A stretch of DNA of 64,000 bases from Litchfieldella anticariensis FP35 = DSM 16096 (GTDB lineage Bacteria > Pseudomonadota > Gammaproteobacteria > Pseudomonadales > Halomonadaceae), in assembly GCF_000409775.1 (NCBI RefSeq), contig NZ_KE332377.1, forward strand, positions 868,001 through 932,000, in the 5' to 3' direction. Positions 29,489-39,727 of the stretch are shown piece by piece. Each line of letters starts with the position of its first letter. Within the stretch, counting starts at the first letter, position 1. A program made the translations under genes and the position numbers. Below the pieces are notes generated by a model. That model was not told the origin of the DNA and ran no database searches. It worked only from the letters and a program-made list of their open reading frames with translations.

Positions 29489-30673
29489 TCACTCGGCCGT
29501 GAAGGCCTGGATTCCGGTCTGGGCGCGTCCCAGGATCAGGGCATGGATATCATGAGTGCCTTCATAGGTGTTGACCGCTTCGAGATTCATCACATGGCGG
29601 ATTACGTGATATTCGTCAGCGATACCGTTGCCACCGTGCATGTCACGCGCTACACGCGCGATATCCAATGCCTTGCCGCAGTTGTTGCGCTTGATCAGTG
29701 AGATCGCTTCGGGAACCAGTTGCCCTTCGTCGATCATGCGCCCTACTCGCAGCGCCGCCTGGAGCCCCAAAGCGATTTCCGTCTGCATGTCAGCGAGTTT
29801 CTTCTGGATGAGCTGATTGGCGGCCAATGGGCGACCGAACTGCTTGCGGTCCAGGGTATATTGGCGAGCAGCATGCCAGCAGGCCTCTGCTGCCCCCATG
29901 CTGCCCCAGGCAATGCCGAAACGTGCTCGATTGAGGCACGAGAACGGCCCCTTGAGACCTTGAACGCCAGGCAGACACTGATCGTCACTGACTTCCACAT
30001 CCTGCATGGCGATCTGCCCTGTGACAGAAGCACGCAGACTGAACTTGCCTTCTATCTTGGGCGCCGACAGCCCTGGCATGCCCTTCTCGAGGATGAAACC
30101 GCGCAACACGCCGTCCTGATCCTTGGCCCATATCACGAAGACATCGGCAATCGGGGAGTTGGTGATCCAGGTCTTGGTACCGTTGAGGCGCCACCCATCA
30201 TTGGTTTTCACCGCCCGTGTGCTCATGCCGTTGGGATCCGAGCCGTGATCGGGCTCGGTGAGACCGAAGCACCCTACCCATTCGCCGCTGGCGAGCTTGG
30301 GCAGGTACTTTTCGCGTTGCGCTTCGCTACCGAAGGCATGAATGGGGTACATCACCAAGCTCGATTGCACGCTCATCGCACTGCGATAGCCGGAATCGAC
30401 CCGCTCGACCTCACGCGCAATCAAGCCATAGCTGACATAGTTGAGACCGGCGCCGCCATAGCCATCAATGGTGGCCCCAAGCAAGCCCAACTCCCCCATC
30501 TCATTCATGATCTCTCGATCGAAGCGCTCGTAGCGATTGGCTTCGAGCACGCGCGGCATCAGCTTTTCCTGACAATAATCGTGGGCGGTCTGAAGCACCA
30601 TGCGCTCGTCTTCGCCGAGCTGATCGATCAAGCGGAAAGGGTCGTCCCAAGTCATAGGAGTGATCTGGCTCAT
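29489..30673 (-). CDS. gcdH: Glutaryl-CoA dehydrogenase GcdH
   Basis: GcdH oxidises and decarboxylates glutaryl-CoA to crotonyl-CoA with FAD and ETF, in lysine and glutarate catabolism. The 394-residue product ([19 protein letters not shown]) has the acyl-CoA dehydrogenase pattern: [29 protein letters not shown], the FAD segment [20 protein letters not shown] and the catalytic Glu in [10 protein letters not shown] (about residue 371). The ATG at 30673 has GGAG upstream. Paired with the CoA-transferase; no gcdR-type LysR gene is adjacent. Confidence 0.94.
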   Translation of the reverse strand: MSQITPMTWDDPFRLIDQLGEDERMVLQTAHDYCQEKLMPRVLEANRYERFDREIMNEMGELGLLGATIDGYGGAGLNYVSYGLIAREVERVDSGYRSAMSVQSSLVMYPIHAFGSEAQREKYLPKLASGEWVGCFGLTEPDHGSDPNGMSTRAVKTNDGWRLNGTKTWITNSPIADVFVIWAKDQDGVLRGFILEKGMPGLSAPKIEGKFSLRASVTGQIAMQDVEVSDDQCLPGVQGLKGPFSCLNRARFGIAWGSMGAAEACWHAARQYTLDRKQFGRPLAANQLIQKKLADMQTEIALGLQAALRVGRMIDEGQLVPEAISLIKRNNCGKALDIARVARDMHGGNGIADEYHVIRHVMNLEAVNTYEGTHDIHALILGRAQTGIQAFTAE

Positions 30674-30764
30674 TATCGGGCTCCAAGGAGTGAAAAACAA
30701 AATTTCTACATTTTCGACAGATGTAGATCAAAATGTCCGTCTTGACTAGCCCAGCTCCTCTCTA

Positions 30765-30804
30765 AGCCCAACCTCTTGCTGGGCACTAGCAAGAGGTTGG
30801 GGCT
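30765..30804. terminator. Strong hairpin between mmsB and gcdH
   Basis: AGCCCAACCTCTTGCT pairs with AGCAAGAGGTTGGGGCT (one bulged G) across a seven-base loop. It follows the mmsB stop on the minus strand, separating that operon from gcdH. There is no T-run. Confidence 0.55.
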
Positions 30805-30828
30805 CAGCAAGCAGATATCAGTCGAGAC

Positions 30829-31731
30829 TCAGCTCTCCTCACCAGCACGATAGAGCCGTTGGATGCTGGAAAAATCCAGCCGTCCATTTCCTTGGGAGGC
30901 ATGCAAGGCGTATAGATTGCGCGCTTGAGAGCCCATCGGTACCGTGGCTTTCGACTTCAGCGCCAACTCCCAGGCTAGGCCCAGGTCCTTGGCCATCAGG
31001 TCGGTGAGGAAGCCACCCTGATAATCATTGGATGCCGGTGCTTTCTCCATCACCCCTGGCCACGGGTTATAGACATTGAGTGCCCAGTTTCCGCCGCTGC
31101 TCTGCTTGATGATCTCGGAAAGCACCGCCGGATCGAGGCCATTCTTCACTCCCAAAGCCAACGCTTCAGCGGTACCGCTCATCAGGATCCCGAGCAGCAT
31201 GTTGTTGCAGATCTTGGCGACCTGCCCGGCACCGATATCTCCAGCGTGGAAGACGTTCTTGCCCATGCCTTCCAGAACCGGTTTTGCTTCGGAGAAACCT
31301 TCGCTGGAGCCACCGACAATGAAGGTCAGGGTGCCCGCCTTGGCGCCACCGACACCTCCCGACACCGGGGCATCGAGGAAGGTCAGGCCGCGCGCGCTGG
31401 CTTGCTCACCCACACAGCGAGAATCGTCGGGCGCAATGGTCGAGGCATCGATGATCAATGGTTTGCCGTCCAGGCGCTCGAGCAACCCTGGAACGTCATC
31501 GCTGCCTAGATAAAGCTGTTTCACATGCTGACCGGCAGGCAGCATCGAGATCACCACCTCGGCTCCCGACACCGCCTCCTCAGCGCTAGCGGCACGACTG
31601 GCACCTTCGGCTTCCAGTGCCTGCATGGCACTCTCTACCAGGTCGAAGACACAAAGCCGGTGGCCGGCCTTGATCAGATTGGTGGCCATGGGACTTCCCA
31701 TATTGCCCAGACCGATAAAGGCGATTTGCAT
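30829..31731 (-). CDS. mmsB: 3-hydroxyisobutyrate dehydrogenase MmsB
   Basis: MmsB oxidises 3-hydroxyisobutyrate to methylmalonate semialdehyde with NAD in valine catabolism. The 300-residue product has the Rossmann motif IAFIGLGNMGSPMA, the substrate-binding DAPVSGGVGGAKAGTL and the catalytic-lysine motif GAGQVAKICNNMLL. The ATG at 31731 has GGAG six bases upstream; the frame continues to 31896 into the neighbouring gene and is not used. It is the last gene of an acd-hydrolase-mmsB operon, which gives consecutive valine steps. Confidence 0.94.
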   Translation of the reverse strand: MQIAFIGLGNMGSPMATNLIKAGHRLCVFDLVESAMQALEAEGASRAASAEEAVSGAEVVISMLPAGQHVKQLYLGSDDVPGLLERLDGKPLIIDASTIAPDDSRCVGEQASARGLTFLDAPVSGGVGGAKAGTLTFIVGGSSEGFSEAKPVLEGMGKNVFHAGDIGAGQVAKICNNMLLGILMSGTAEALALGVKNGLDPAVLSEIIKQSSGGNWALNVYNPWPGVMEKAPASNDYQGGFLTDLMAKDLGLAWELALKSKATVPMGSQARNLYALHASQGNGRLDFSSIQRLYRAGEES

Positions 31732-31774
31732 GGCGTACTCCATCATCGTTGTTGTGGGTCTATCATCATCCTTT

Positions 31775-32932
31775 TCAGAGATCGCGTAGCGGATGTTCAT
31801 CCGCCGGACATAAAGGCTCCAGCATGGCGTCGACATCGGTTTCGGGTACCGCTGAAACAGAGGTATGCGACCAGCGCGGCGCCTTGTCCTTGTCAATCAA
31901 TAGCGCGCGTACCCCTTCGACCAAATCGCCTCGTCGACAGCACTGCACTGAAAGTGTCCACTCCTCGCGGAAAGCCTCAGCAAGGGAGCCATTACGGTGA
32001 CGTTCGAGCATGCGCCATACTAGCTGCGCCGTCAGAGGGCATCCCACTTCGAGCCGTGCCCGATTGGCACTGAGCCAGTCGTCATCATGGGCGTCGTCAA
32101 GGATGCGTCGAGTTGCCGAAGCCGCATCGGCACATCCCAGCAACGCTTGGATATGATCCAGGTGCGGCCATACCTGGGCAGCGGGTAGGATGTCACGCCG
32201 CTCGAAGCGATTCAGCACATCATGCACGCCGGCGTGGAGAGCCTTGCAGCTCCGTGATCCGTAATCGGCTTCCTCCAGCGCACCCAATAATGCCTCACGA
32301 CTGTCGCCAGGGATGGCTCGATCGGCCAAGCCCAGATCCAAGGCATCGCGGGCGTTGAGCTGCGCCCCGGTTAGCCCAAGATAGGCGCCGACGCCCGGTG
32401 GCATACGGTTAAGGAACCAACTCGCCCCAATATCCGGGTAAAGCCCGATAGTGATCTCAGGCATGGCGATACGCGTATTTTCGGTCGCCAGACGATAGCC
32501 GCCGCCAGCCATCAAACCGAGACCACCCCCCATTACGATACCGTTCCCCCACACCAACAAGGGTTTGGGGTAGCGATGGATACGGTAGTCAAGGCGATAT
32601 TCGGCGGCAAAATAGGTTTCGGCATAGGCCACACCTTCCTTGGCATCGTCAGTCATGGCTCGGTACAAGGCGACCACGTCGCCGCCGGCGCAAAATGCCT
32701 TGTCACCCGCTCCATCCAGCCACACGGCGACCACATTGCGATCTGCCGCCCAAGCATCCAGCTTGGTAGTAAGTTGATGGATCATCTCCAGCGATAGTGC
32801 ATTGAGTGACTTTGGCGCATTGAGCGTCGCCACCCCGATACGGCCGCCATCGCGAGTGGGAAATTCATCGAAGAGTACCGTCGGCCCCGACATTCCATTG
32901 CCCTCCAGTGGTAAGGTGGATGTTTCACTCAT
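31775..32932 (-). CDS. 3-hydroxyisobutyryl-CoA hydrolase
   Basis: This crotonase-fold enzyme of 385 residues hydrolyses 3-hydroxyisobutyryl-CoA to 3-hydroxyisobutyrate. Motifs: LNALSLEMI, DGAGDKAFCAGGDVVALY (oxyanion hole), WGNGIVMGGGLGLMAG, MPEITIGLYPDIGASWFLNR, and the long C-terminal extension that separates this family from enoyl-CoA hydratases. It overlaps the upstream acyl-CoA dehydrogenase by four bases (ATGA) and feeds mmsB downstream. Confidence 0.92.
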   Translation of the reverse strand: MSETSTLPLEGNGMSGPTVLFDEFPTRDGGRIGVATLNAPKSLNALSLEMIHQLTTKLDAWAADRNVVAVWLDGAGDKAFCAGGDVVALYRAMTDDAKEGVAYAETYFAAEYRLDYRIHRYPKPLLVWGNGIVMGGGLGLMAGGGYRLATENTRIAMPEITIGLYPDIGASWFLNRMPPGVGAYLGLTGAQLNARDALDLGLADRAIPGDSREALLGALEEADYGSRSCKALHAGVHDVLNRFERRDILPAAQVWPHLDHIQALLGCADAASATRRILDDAHDDDWLSANRARLEVGCPLTAQLVWRMLERHRNGSLAEAFREEWTLSVQCCRRGDLVEGVRALLIDKDKAPRWSHTSVSAVPETDVDAMLEPLCPADEHPLRDL

Positions 32933-34095
32933 TGCAGCATCTCGATCATGCCATCGACGAACAATCGTCGAGCAACGATCACACGCATGATCTCGTTGGT
33001 CCCCTCTAGGATCTGATGCACTCGGGTATCTCGCACCAGTCGTTCGAGTGGGTATTCCTTGATATAACCGTAGCCGCCATGCAGTTGCAGGGCCTCGTTA
33101 CACACCTGGAATCCGATATCAGTGGCCAGCCGCTTGGCCATCGCACAGTGAGCAGTGGCCTCAGGATCACCCTGATCAAGACGCCATGCGGCGTGACGAA
33201 CCATCAGCCGCGCCGCGACGAGCTCACTGGCCATATCGGCCAGCTTGAACTGCAAGGCCTGAAAGCTGGCCAGTTCCTGGCCGAACTGCTTGCGCGATTG
33301 TAGATAGTCACGCGAAAGCGTCAGAGCCTGTTGAGCCGCCCCCAACGAGCAACTGGCGATATTCAAGCGGCCACCATCCAGCCCTTTCATGGCTAGCTTG
33401 AATCCCTCGCCTTCTTCCCCCAGGCGATGCCCTGCCGGCACCCTGACGTCATCGAAGCTGACCAGGCGTGTCGGTTGGCTCTTCCAGCCCATCTTGTCCT
33501 CGTTCTTGCCATATTCGATGCCGGGGCTATCGGCAGACACCAGGAACGTGGAGATACCTCCGGCTCCCGAATCCGCCCCGCCGGTACGTGCCATCACCAC
33601 CAGCACATCGGTGGCACCAGCCCCGGAGATGAACATCTTGGACCCACTGAGCAGATAGTCGTCCCCCTGGCGCACGGCCTTGGTTCGCAAACTGGCGGCA
33701 TCCGATCCCGAACCCGGTTCGGTCAGGCAGTAAGAGGCCAGCAACTCACCGCTGATCAGACGCGGCAGCCACTGTTCCCGCAAGGCCTCGCTACCCCACA
33801 GCGCAACCATCCAACTCGCCATGTTATGGATAGTCAGATAAGCGGTGGTCGAAATACAACCTTGGGCAAGTTGCTCGAAGATCAGTGAGGCATCCAGGCG
33901 CGACAGTCCCAGGCCACCATGCTCTTCAGGGATATAGATACCCAAGAAGCCCGCCTCCCCAGCGCGCTTGATGACATCCACGGGGAAGTGGGACTCGGCG
34001 TCCCAGCGGGCGGCGTTCTCGGCAAGCTCGGCATGCGCGAAATCTGCCGCCGCCTGCTGCAACGCTTTTTGATCGTCGGTAAGGGAAAAATCCAT
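32929..34095 (-). CDS. Acyl-CoA dehydrogenase, likely isobutyryl-CoA specific
   Basis: A flavoprotein of 388 residues: MDFSLTDDQKALQQAAADFA, CLTEPGSGSDAASLRT, FISGAGATDVLVVMART, RKQFGQELASFQALQFKLAD, and the catalytic Glu in HQILEGTNEIMR (about residue 364). It passes electrons to ETF. The genes after it catalyse the next steps of valine breakdown, so isobutyryl-CoA (to methacrylyl-CoA) is the likely substrate; 2-methylbutyryl-CoA is possible. No enoyl-CoA hydratase for the intermediate step is in this operon. AGAGGG precedes the ATG. It is divergent from a LiuR-type regulator. Confidence 0.88.
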   Translation of the reverse strand: MDFSLTDDQKALQQAAADFAHAELAENAARWDAESHFPVDVIKRAGEAGFLGIYIPEEHGGLGLSRLDASLIFEQLAQGCISTTAYLTIHNMASWMVALWGSEALREQWLPRLISGELLASYCLTEPGSGSDAASLRTKAVRQGDDYLLSGSKMFISGAGATDVLVVMARTGGADSGAGGISTFLVSADSPGIEYGKNEDKMGWKSQPTRLVSFDDVRVPAGHRLGEEGEGFKLAMKGLDGGRLNIASCSLGAAQQALTLSRDYLQSRKQFGQELASFQALQFKLADMASELVAARLMVRHAAWRLDQGDPEATAHCAMAKRLATDIGFQVCNEALQLHGGYGYIKEYPLERLVRDTRVHQILEGTNEIMRVIVARRLFVDGMIEMLQ

Positions 34096-34228
34096 ATCAG
34101 CGCCCTCTTTCGTCGGCGAACGATACTATCGCCGACACTTTTTGGATTGATTAGTCACGAAGTGACCAGATGCCACCAACCTAGCACTTGCTTGGTTTGG
34201 TGCAAGTCACCCCTTGGTCTACTAGCAC

Positions 34229-34244
34229 TTTACGTAAACGTCAA
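34229..34244. promoter_or_regulatory. liuR: LiuR-type operator palindrome
   Basis: TTTACGT-AA-ACGTCAA is a near-perfect palindrome (six of seven bases pair in each arm) of the form known for LiuR-family MerR regulators of branched-chain amino acid catabolism (TTTACGT..ACGTAAA). It lies between the divergent dehydrogenase operon and the merR gene. On the minus strand it overlaps a TTGACG -35-like element that is 17 bases from a weak -10 (TAGACC). Confidence 0.6.
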
Positions 34245-34295
34245 CTAGCTCTACGCTGGGTAAACATCGACGGGCCCGATCCAAGGAACAGCACC

Positions 34296-34748
34296 ATGAA
34301 CGATTCCCCCCAGGACAGCATGCTGTCCGATGCCCCATCACCGGAAAAGCAACGACGAACTTATTCGATCGGTGAGCTGGCTAGACTGTTCGAAGTCACA
34401 CCGCGAACCATTCGCTTCTATGAGCAGGAAGGCCTGTTGGAGCCGGAACGTCGCGGTCAGACACGCATCTATCATGAAAAGGACCGCGTCAGGCTCAAAC
34501 TCACCCTGCGTGGTAAGCGCCTGGGGTTCTCATTGGCGGAAATTCGCGAAGTCATCGAACTCTACGATGCCATGCCGGATGGCAATGCCAGACAGCTCCA
34601 GCGCTTGTTGGAAATCCTCGCCGAGAAGCGCGCCGATATGGAACGTCAGTTGGAAGATATTCGACTGATGCAGCGCGAACTCGACGATGTGGAAGCTCGC
34701 TGCCAGGAAGTATTGGATAACCTCCAACATCAAGGAAGTGCTAAGTAA
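34296..34748 (+). CDS. liuR: MerR-family regulator, LiuR-like
   Basis: A 150-residue MerR regulator: N-terminal winged helix ([38 protein letters not shown]), then a coiled-coil dimerisation helix ([20 protein letters not shown]). LiuR proteins repress branched-chain amino acid and acyl-CoA degradation genes. The chosen ATG at 34296 has AAGGA nine bases upstream; the frame extends further but through the operator. Identification as LiuR rests on the family type, the acyl-CoA neighbours on both sides and the palindrome upstream. No cysteine cluster of metal-sensing MerR proteins is present. Confidence 0.82.
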   Translation: MNDSPQDSMLSDAPSPEKQRRTYSIGELARLFEVTPRTIRFYEQEGLLEPERRGQTRIYHEKDRVRLKLTLRGKRLGFSLAEIREVIELYDAMPDGNARQLQRLLEILAEKRADMERQLEDIRLMQRELDDVEARCQEVLDNLQHQGSAK

Positions 34749-34780
34749 ATCGACTTATCGACAACAAGACGGGAAATCTC

Positions 34781-36499
34781 ATGTCACGCCACGACACAAT
34801 GCATGCCACTCATCACCGACTCTCTCGTCACAGCTATGTAAGCGGCATCAGCGATACACCTTTGAAGGGCCAGACCATCGGTGAATGTTTCGATGAAACC
34901 GTGGCACGCTTCCCCGAACGCGACGCCCTGCTTAGCCTTCATCAGAACCTGCGTTACAACTGGTATGAACTGCGGCAAGTCGTTGACACCACCGCCAGGG
35001 CATTGCTTGCGGTCGGCGTAAGCAAGGGTGATCGTGTGGGAATTTGGTCGCCCAATTGCGCTGAATGGGCCATTACTCAATTCGCTACTGCCAAGATCGG
35101 CGCGATCCTGGTCAACATCAACCCCAGCTACCGCAGCCATGAACTGGAATACGCGCTCAAGCAATCGGGAACCTCAACACTGATCCTGCAAGGCGCTTTC
35201 AAGAGCTCCGACTACGCAAGCATGATCGCTGAACTGGTTCCGGCGTTGAACACCGCATCGGACGCCAAACTCAGCAGCGAACGATTGCCGGCACTACAAC
35301 GTGCGGTATGCCTCGACGAATCTCGTTGCCTGCCTGGCATGCTGAGCTGGAAGGCATTGCTCGGGCATGCTGATGAGGTATCGGCTGAGAGCCTCGCGGA
35401 AGTTCAAGCGTCTTTACAGTTCGACGATCCAATCAACATTCAGTACACCTCCGGCACTACCGGGGCCCCCAAAGGGGCAACTCTCTCGCACCATAATATC
35501 CTCAACAACGGTTTCTTCGTCGCCCGACGAATGGGATTTTCCGAACAGGACCGCCTGGTCATCCCGGTACCGCTCTACCACTGTTTCGGCATGGTGATGG
35601 GCAACCTGGGCTGCATGACCCATGGCGCGACGATGATCTATCCCGGTGATGGTTTCGACGCCGAAGCGACGCTGCGTGCCGTCGCCGAAGAAAAGGCCAC
35701 CGCGCTTTACGGGGTGCCGACCATGTTCATCGCCGAACTGGAGCATCCACGTTTCACCGACTTCGATTTGTCGACGCTACGCACCGGCATCATGGCCGGC
35801 TCCATTTGCCCTATCGAGGTGATGCGCCAGGTCATCGACAAGATGCACATGGAAGGTGTCACTATCTGTTACGGCATGACCGAAACCAGCCCGGTGAGCT
35901 TTCAGACCCAGACCGACGCTCCGCTGGAAAAGCGTGTGACTACGGTAGGCACCATTCATCCTCACCTGGAGGTCAAACTGATCGATCCCTCCACCGGCGC
36001 CTTGGTACCACGGGGCGAACGCGGCGAGCTGTGCACACGTGGCTACAGCGTGATGCTCGGTTACTGGGAAAATGAAGAAGCTACCGCCAAAGCCATTGAT
36101 CACACGGGTTGGATGCACACAGGTGACCTCGCCACCATGGATGAGGATGGCTACGTCGCCATCGTCGGCCGTATCAAGGATATGATCATCCGTGGCGGCG
36201 AGAACATCTATCCGCGCGAAATAGAGGACTTCCTATATACCCACCCAGCGATTTCGGACGTGCAGATAATTGGGGTTCCCGACGAGAAGTACGGCGAGGA
36301 AGTCATGGCCTGGGTCAAGTTGGTCGAGGGCGAAACCTTGGATGAAGAGAGCCTCAAGGCCTTCTGCCAAGGCAAGATTGCTCACTACAAGGTGCCGCGT
36401 TACGTGAAGTTCGTCGATACGTTCCCGATGACCGTCACCGGCAAGATCCAGAAGTTCAAGATGCGCGAGGAAGCCACCAGGGAATTGGGGCTCGACTGA
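34781..36499 (+). CDS. Fatty-acyl/branched acyl-CoA synthetase (AMP-binding)
   Basis: An adenylate-forming acyl-CoA synthetase of 572 residues that activates a carboxylic acid with ATP and CoA. Motifs: [18 protein letters not shown] (P-loop), [12 protein letters not shown]-like segment ([15 protein letters not shown]), [30 protein letters not shown] and the catalytic lysine in [12 protein letters not shown]. Substrate is not certain; medium-chain or branched acids are plausible given the LiuR-type regulator 32 bases upstream, with which it is probably co-transcribed. Confidence 0.88.
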   Translation: MSRHDTMHATHHRLSRHSYVSGISDTPLKGQTIGECFDETVARFPERDALLSLHQNLRYNWYELRQVVDTTARALLAVGVSKGDRVGIWSPNCAEWAITQFATAKIGAILVNINPSYRSHELEYALKQSGTSTLILQGAFKSSDYASMIAELVPALNTASDAKLSSERLPALQRAVCLDESRCLPGMLSWKALLGHADEVSAESLAEVQASLQFDDPINIQYTSGTTGAPKGATLSHHNILNNGFFVARRMGFSEQDRLVIPVPLYHCFGMVMGNLGCMTHGATMIYPGDGFDAEATLRAVAEEKATALYGVPTMFIAELEHPRFTDFDLSTLRTGIMAGSICPIEVMRQVIDKMHMEGVTICYGMTETSPVSFQTQTDAPLEKRVTTVGTIHPHLEVKLIDPSTGALVPRGERGELCTRGYSVMLGYWENEEATAKAIDHTGWMHTGDLATMDEDGYVAIVGRIKDMIIRGGENIYPREIEDFLYTHPAISDVQIIGVPDEKYGEEVMAWVKLVEGETLDEESLKAFCQGKIAHYKVPRYVKFVDTFPMTVTGKIQKFKMREEATRELGLD

Positions 36500-36535
36500 T
36501 TTCCCTGAAGCATCGATGTAGCTCGCGGCTTTACT

Positions 36536-36623
36536 GGGGCATGCTCCGCGAAGACGCTGTAAATCCATCCCTGGGCGCTCGGCTTTTTCATCCCTGAAAA
36601 AGACGCTTCGCTTGAGCATCCCC
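36536..36623. repeat. Palindromic intergenic element with nested hairpin
   Basis: GGGGCATGCTCCGCGAAG at the left end matches, inverted, CTTCGCTTGAGCATCCCC at the right end. Inside is a second perfect hairpin (TTTTTCA, loop TCCC, TGAAAAA). The size (about 88 bases), nested symmetry and position in a gap between convergent genes fit a REP/MITE-like dispersed element, but only one copy is in this window. Confidence 0.5.
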
Positions 36624-36677
36624 CCGCGCCGCTAGCCTCCTTGCCTTCAGTGCAACGTCAGGCACAGCGATGCCAGC

Positions 36678-37421
<744 letters not shown>

Positions 37422-37450
37422 TTATTGCATGTCCTGTTCGAAGGCTGAAA

Positions 37451-38038
37451 TCAAAGACCCTTGGGCGCAAAAATCCCTGGAGCATTGCGCCAGTAACCCT
37501 TGTAGTCCATGCCGAAACCGAACACATAGCGATCGGCCACTTCCAGGCTACAGTAATCCGCCTTGAGCCCGGGGACCGCCTTGCGGTCATGCTGCTTGTC
37601 CACCAGCACCGCCGTGGAAATGCTCGCCGCCCCCGCCTCACGACAGTAATCGAGGATGGCGGCAAGCGTCGCACCTTCATCGAGGATGTCATCGACGATC
37701 ACCACATGGCGACCGGCCATGGGAATTTCCGGCGATACCCGCCAGAACAGCTCTCCGCCACGCAGGCCACCTCGATAACGCGTGGCATGCAAATAGTCCA
37801 CTTCCAGCGGAAAACCAAGCCGTGTCAGGAGATGGCCGGTGGTGATCAAACCGCCATTCATCACGCAATAGAACGCCGGCAGCTTGTCACCCAGGTTGGC
37901 GGTGATCTCTTCCGCCATGCGGTCGAGTGCCCGTTCAACCTGTTCCTGGGAAATCAGACAATCGGCATGCTCCATGACATCACGCATGGTCGTCAGGGAC
38001 TCGTGAAATTCGGTATTGGGGTTGGGCATGGAATCCAT
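37451..38038 (-). CDS. Hypoxanthine-guanine phosphoribosyltransferase
   Basis: A type I PRTase of 195 residues with the PRPP loop VVIVDDILDEGATLAAIL, the flexible-loop region around YRGGLRGGELFWRVSP, and the purine-binding end YVFGFGMDYKGYWRNAPGI. Converts hypoxanthine and/or guanine with PRPP to IMP/GMP. No good ribosome site is seen for the ATG at 38038; a second ATG at 38029 is an alternative. It lies between nagZ and the methylthioinosine phosphorylase and probably shares their transcript. Confidence 0.9.
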   Translation of the reverse strand: MDSMPNPNTEFHESLTTMRDVMEHADCLISQEQVERALDRMAEEITANLGDKLPAFYCVMNGGLITTGHLLTRLGFPLEVDYLHATRYRGGLRGGELFWRVSPEIPMAGRHVVIVDDILDEGATLAAILDYCREAGAASISTAVLVDKQHDRKAVPGLKADYCSLEVADRYVFGFGMDYKGYWRNAPGIFAPKGL

Positions 38039-38050
38039 ATCAACAACAAG

Positions 38051-39076
38051 TCAGGTAGTAGAAGGTGTATCGGCCAGCGCTTCCAGACGCGCATGTACGC
38101 GACGCCAACGCGACAGTGCCGGCAAGGTTTCGAGACTGGGGCGGGCACGGCCATAGCGCAGCTTGGCGTGACGTTTGCTGCCACGCCCCACGCAAGCCGT
38201 CACGGCAGCCTGGGCCGCCTCGCGGTCGTTGCATACCAGCACCATATCGCATCCGGCATTCAAAGCTGCCAAGGCTCGACTCCCCGCATCTCCGGCCACT
38301 GCGGCGCCGGCCATGGAAAGGTCGTCGGAAAAGATCGCGCCCTTGAAGCCCAGGTCCTCACGCAGGAACCCCAGCCAACTAGGAGAAAAGCCGGCGGGGC
38401 GCTCATCGAATGCGGGATAGACGACATGCGCCGGCATTATGCCATCCAATTGGGAAGCCAACTCGGCAAAGGGCACCAGGTCATGAGCCCGCAACGCTTC
38501 CAAGGAACGTTGGTCGACAGGAAGTTCGTAGTGAGAATCAGCGGCCACACCTCCATGCCCCGGGAAATGCTTGCCAACCGCTACCATGCCAGCCTCGTGA
38601 AGCCCATTGATGAAAGCACCGCCGAGCAAGGCCACGGCCTGAGGGTCACGGGAAAAACTGCGATCACCGATCACCGAGGAAATGCCATCGTCGACATCCA
38701 GCACTGGAGCGAAAGTGAGATCCAGCCCACAGGCAGCCATTTCCATGCCCAATAGCCAACCAGCATCCTGACAGCGCTGCAGAGCGGCCTGAGGATCCTC
38801 GTCATAACCACCGGACAAGCGCCGCATGGAAGGCAGACGTGTCACGCCCGTGCGCAAACGCTGTACCCGACCGCCTTCCTGGTCTATGGCCAGTAGCAGA
38901 TCGGGACGCAGGCGACGCAAGGAAGCGCACAACGCCTGTACTTGTTGTGCATCTTCGATGTTACGGGCGAAGAGAATCACGCCGCCTACCTCTGGATGCT
39001 GGAGCAACTCACGCTCCGCACGCTTGAGGCTGGGCCCCTCCAGGTCGAGCATTACTGAGCCGAGAGGTTGGGTCAT
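38051..39076 (-). CDS. nagZ: Beta-N-acetylhexosaminidase NagZ
   Basis: NagZ is the cytoplasmic glycoside hydrolase family 3 enzyme that removes GlcNAc from muropeptides in peptidoglycan recycling; it influences AmpC beta-lactamase induction. The 341-residue product has LAIDQEGGRVQRLR, the general-acid motif VGKHFPGHGGVAADSHYEL and the nucleophile Asp in GAIFSDDLSMAGA. No signal peptide, as expected. It is followed by the PRTase gene 12 bases later on the same strand. Confidence 0.96.
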   Translation of the reverse strand: MTQPLGSVMLDLEGPSLKRAERELLQHPEVGGVILFARNIEDAQQVQALCASLRRLRPDLLLAIDQEGGRVQRLRTGVTRLPSMRRLSGGYDEDPQAALQRCQDAGWLLGMEMAACGLDLTFAPVLDVDDGISSVIGDRSFSRDPQAVALLGGAFINGLHEAGMVAVGKHFPGHGGVAADSHYELPVDQRSLEALRAHDLVPFAELASQLDGIMPAHVVYPAFDERPAGFSPSWLGFLREDLGFKGAIFSDDLSMAGAAVAGDAGSRALAALNAGCDMVLVCNDREAAQAAVTACVGRGSKRHAKLRYGRARPSLETLPALSRWRRVHARLEALADTPSTT

Positions 39077-39181
39077 GGTCTGCTTCCTTGGCTTGAGAAG
39101 GTGGGGAATTCTAGACCAATGCCACGGTCAACGACAGACATGGGCTACAGTAACGTCTTATCAGCCTCTGTGGCACCGCTC

Positions 39182-39727
39182 TCACTCATGTATCCACACC
39201 GGCGTGCCAGGCACGGCGAATGTGGCAATTTCAAGCAGCGACTCGTCACGCATTCGGATACAACCATGTGAGGCAGCCACCCCCATGGGTTCGCTGGGTG
39301 GCGTGCCATGCAAATAAATATAGCGACGCTGGGAATCCCGGTCGCCCCCACGATTGAATCCCCGCTCGAGGCCACATAACCAAAGAATGCGGGTCAGTAT
39401 CCAGTCGCGGCCAGGGGGCTCTGAGGCCAACGCCTCGTCGAAGATCTCGCCCGTAGGTCGCCGGCCTCGGAATACCGTTCCCGGCGCCAGACCATTACCG
39501 ATCGACGCTCGCACATAATGCCAACCCAGGGGTGTCTGACCACTACCCTGTTGTTGGCCGGCCCCTGCCAGCCCACTGGAAATAGCGTGCGTTTTCCCGG
39601 CTTCTTCGCCTTGCCATACGACCAGATGCTGATGCCTCAGATCTACCTCCAGCCACAGCGCATCGCGTGGCGGCATATCGACAAGCAAAGGAGTGCGCAC
39701 GATATCAACCCGCGGCCGGCAGCGCAT
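39182..39727 (-). CDS. L,D-transpeptidase (YkuD) family protein
   Basis: The 181-residue product has the YkuD catalytic motif with YIYLHGTPPSEPMGVAASHG followed by CIRM, which contains the nucleophile Cys and its His. L,D-transpeptidases cross-link peptidoglycan or attach lipoproteins. No signal peptide is present at the N-terminus (MRCRPRVDIVRTPLLVDMPP), which is odd for a periplasmic enzyme. The ATG at 39727 lies inside the end of psrA (23-base overlap) with GGAG ten bases upstream; later starts (GTG 39700, ATG 39676) are possible and would not help the missing signal. Confidence 0.82.
   Translation of the reverse strand: MRCRPRVDIVRTPLLVDMPPRDALWLEVDLRHQHLVVWQGEEAGKTHAISSGLAGAGQQQGSGQTPLGWHYVRASIGNGLAPGTVFRGRRPTGEIFDEALASEPPGRDWILTRILWLCGLERGFNRGGDRDSQRRYIYLHGTPPSEPMGVAASHGCIRMRDESLLEIATFAVPGTPVWIHE

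Noticed and set aside
29720-30745. Plus-strand frame of 341 codons opposite gcdH
   Set aside because: Shadow of gcdH; no recognisable domain.
37589-38755. Plus-strand frame of 388 codons opposite the PRTase and nagZ genes
   Set aside because: Spans two clearly real minus-strand genes and has no protein-like character.
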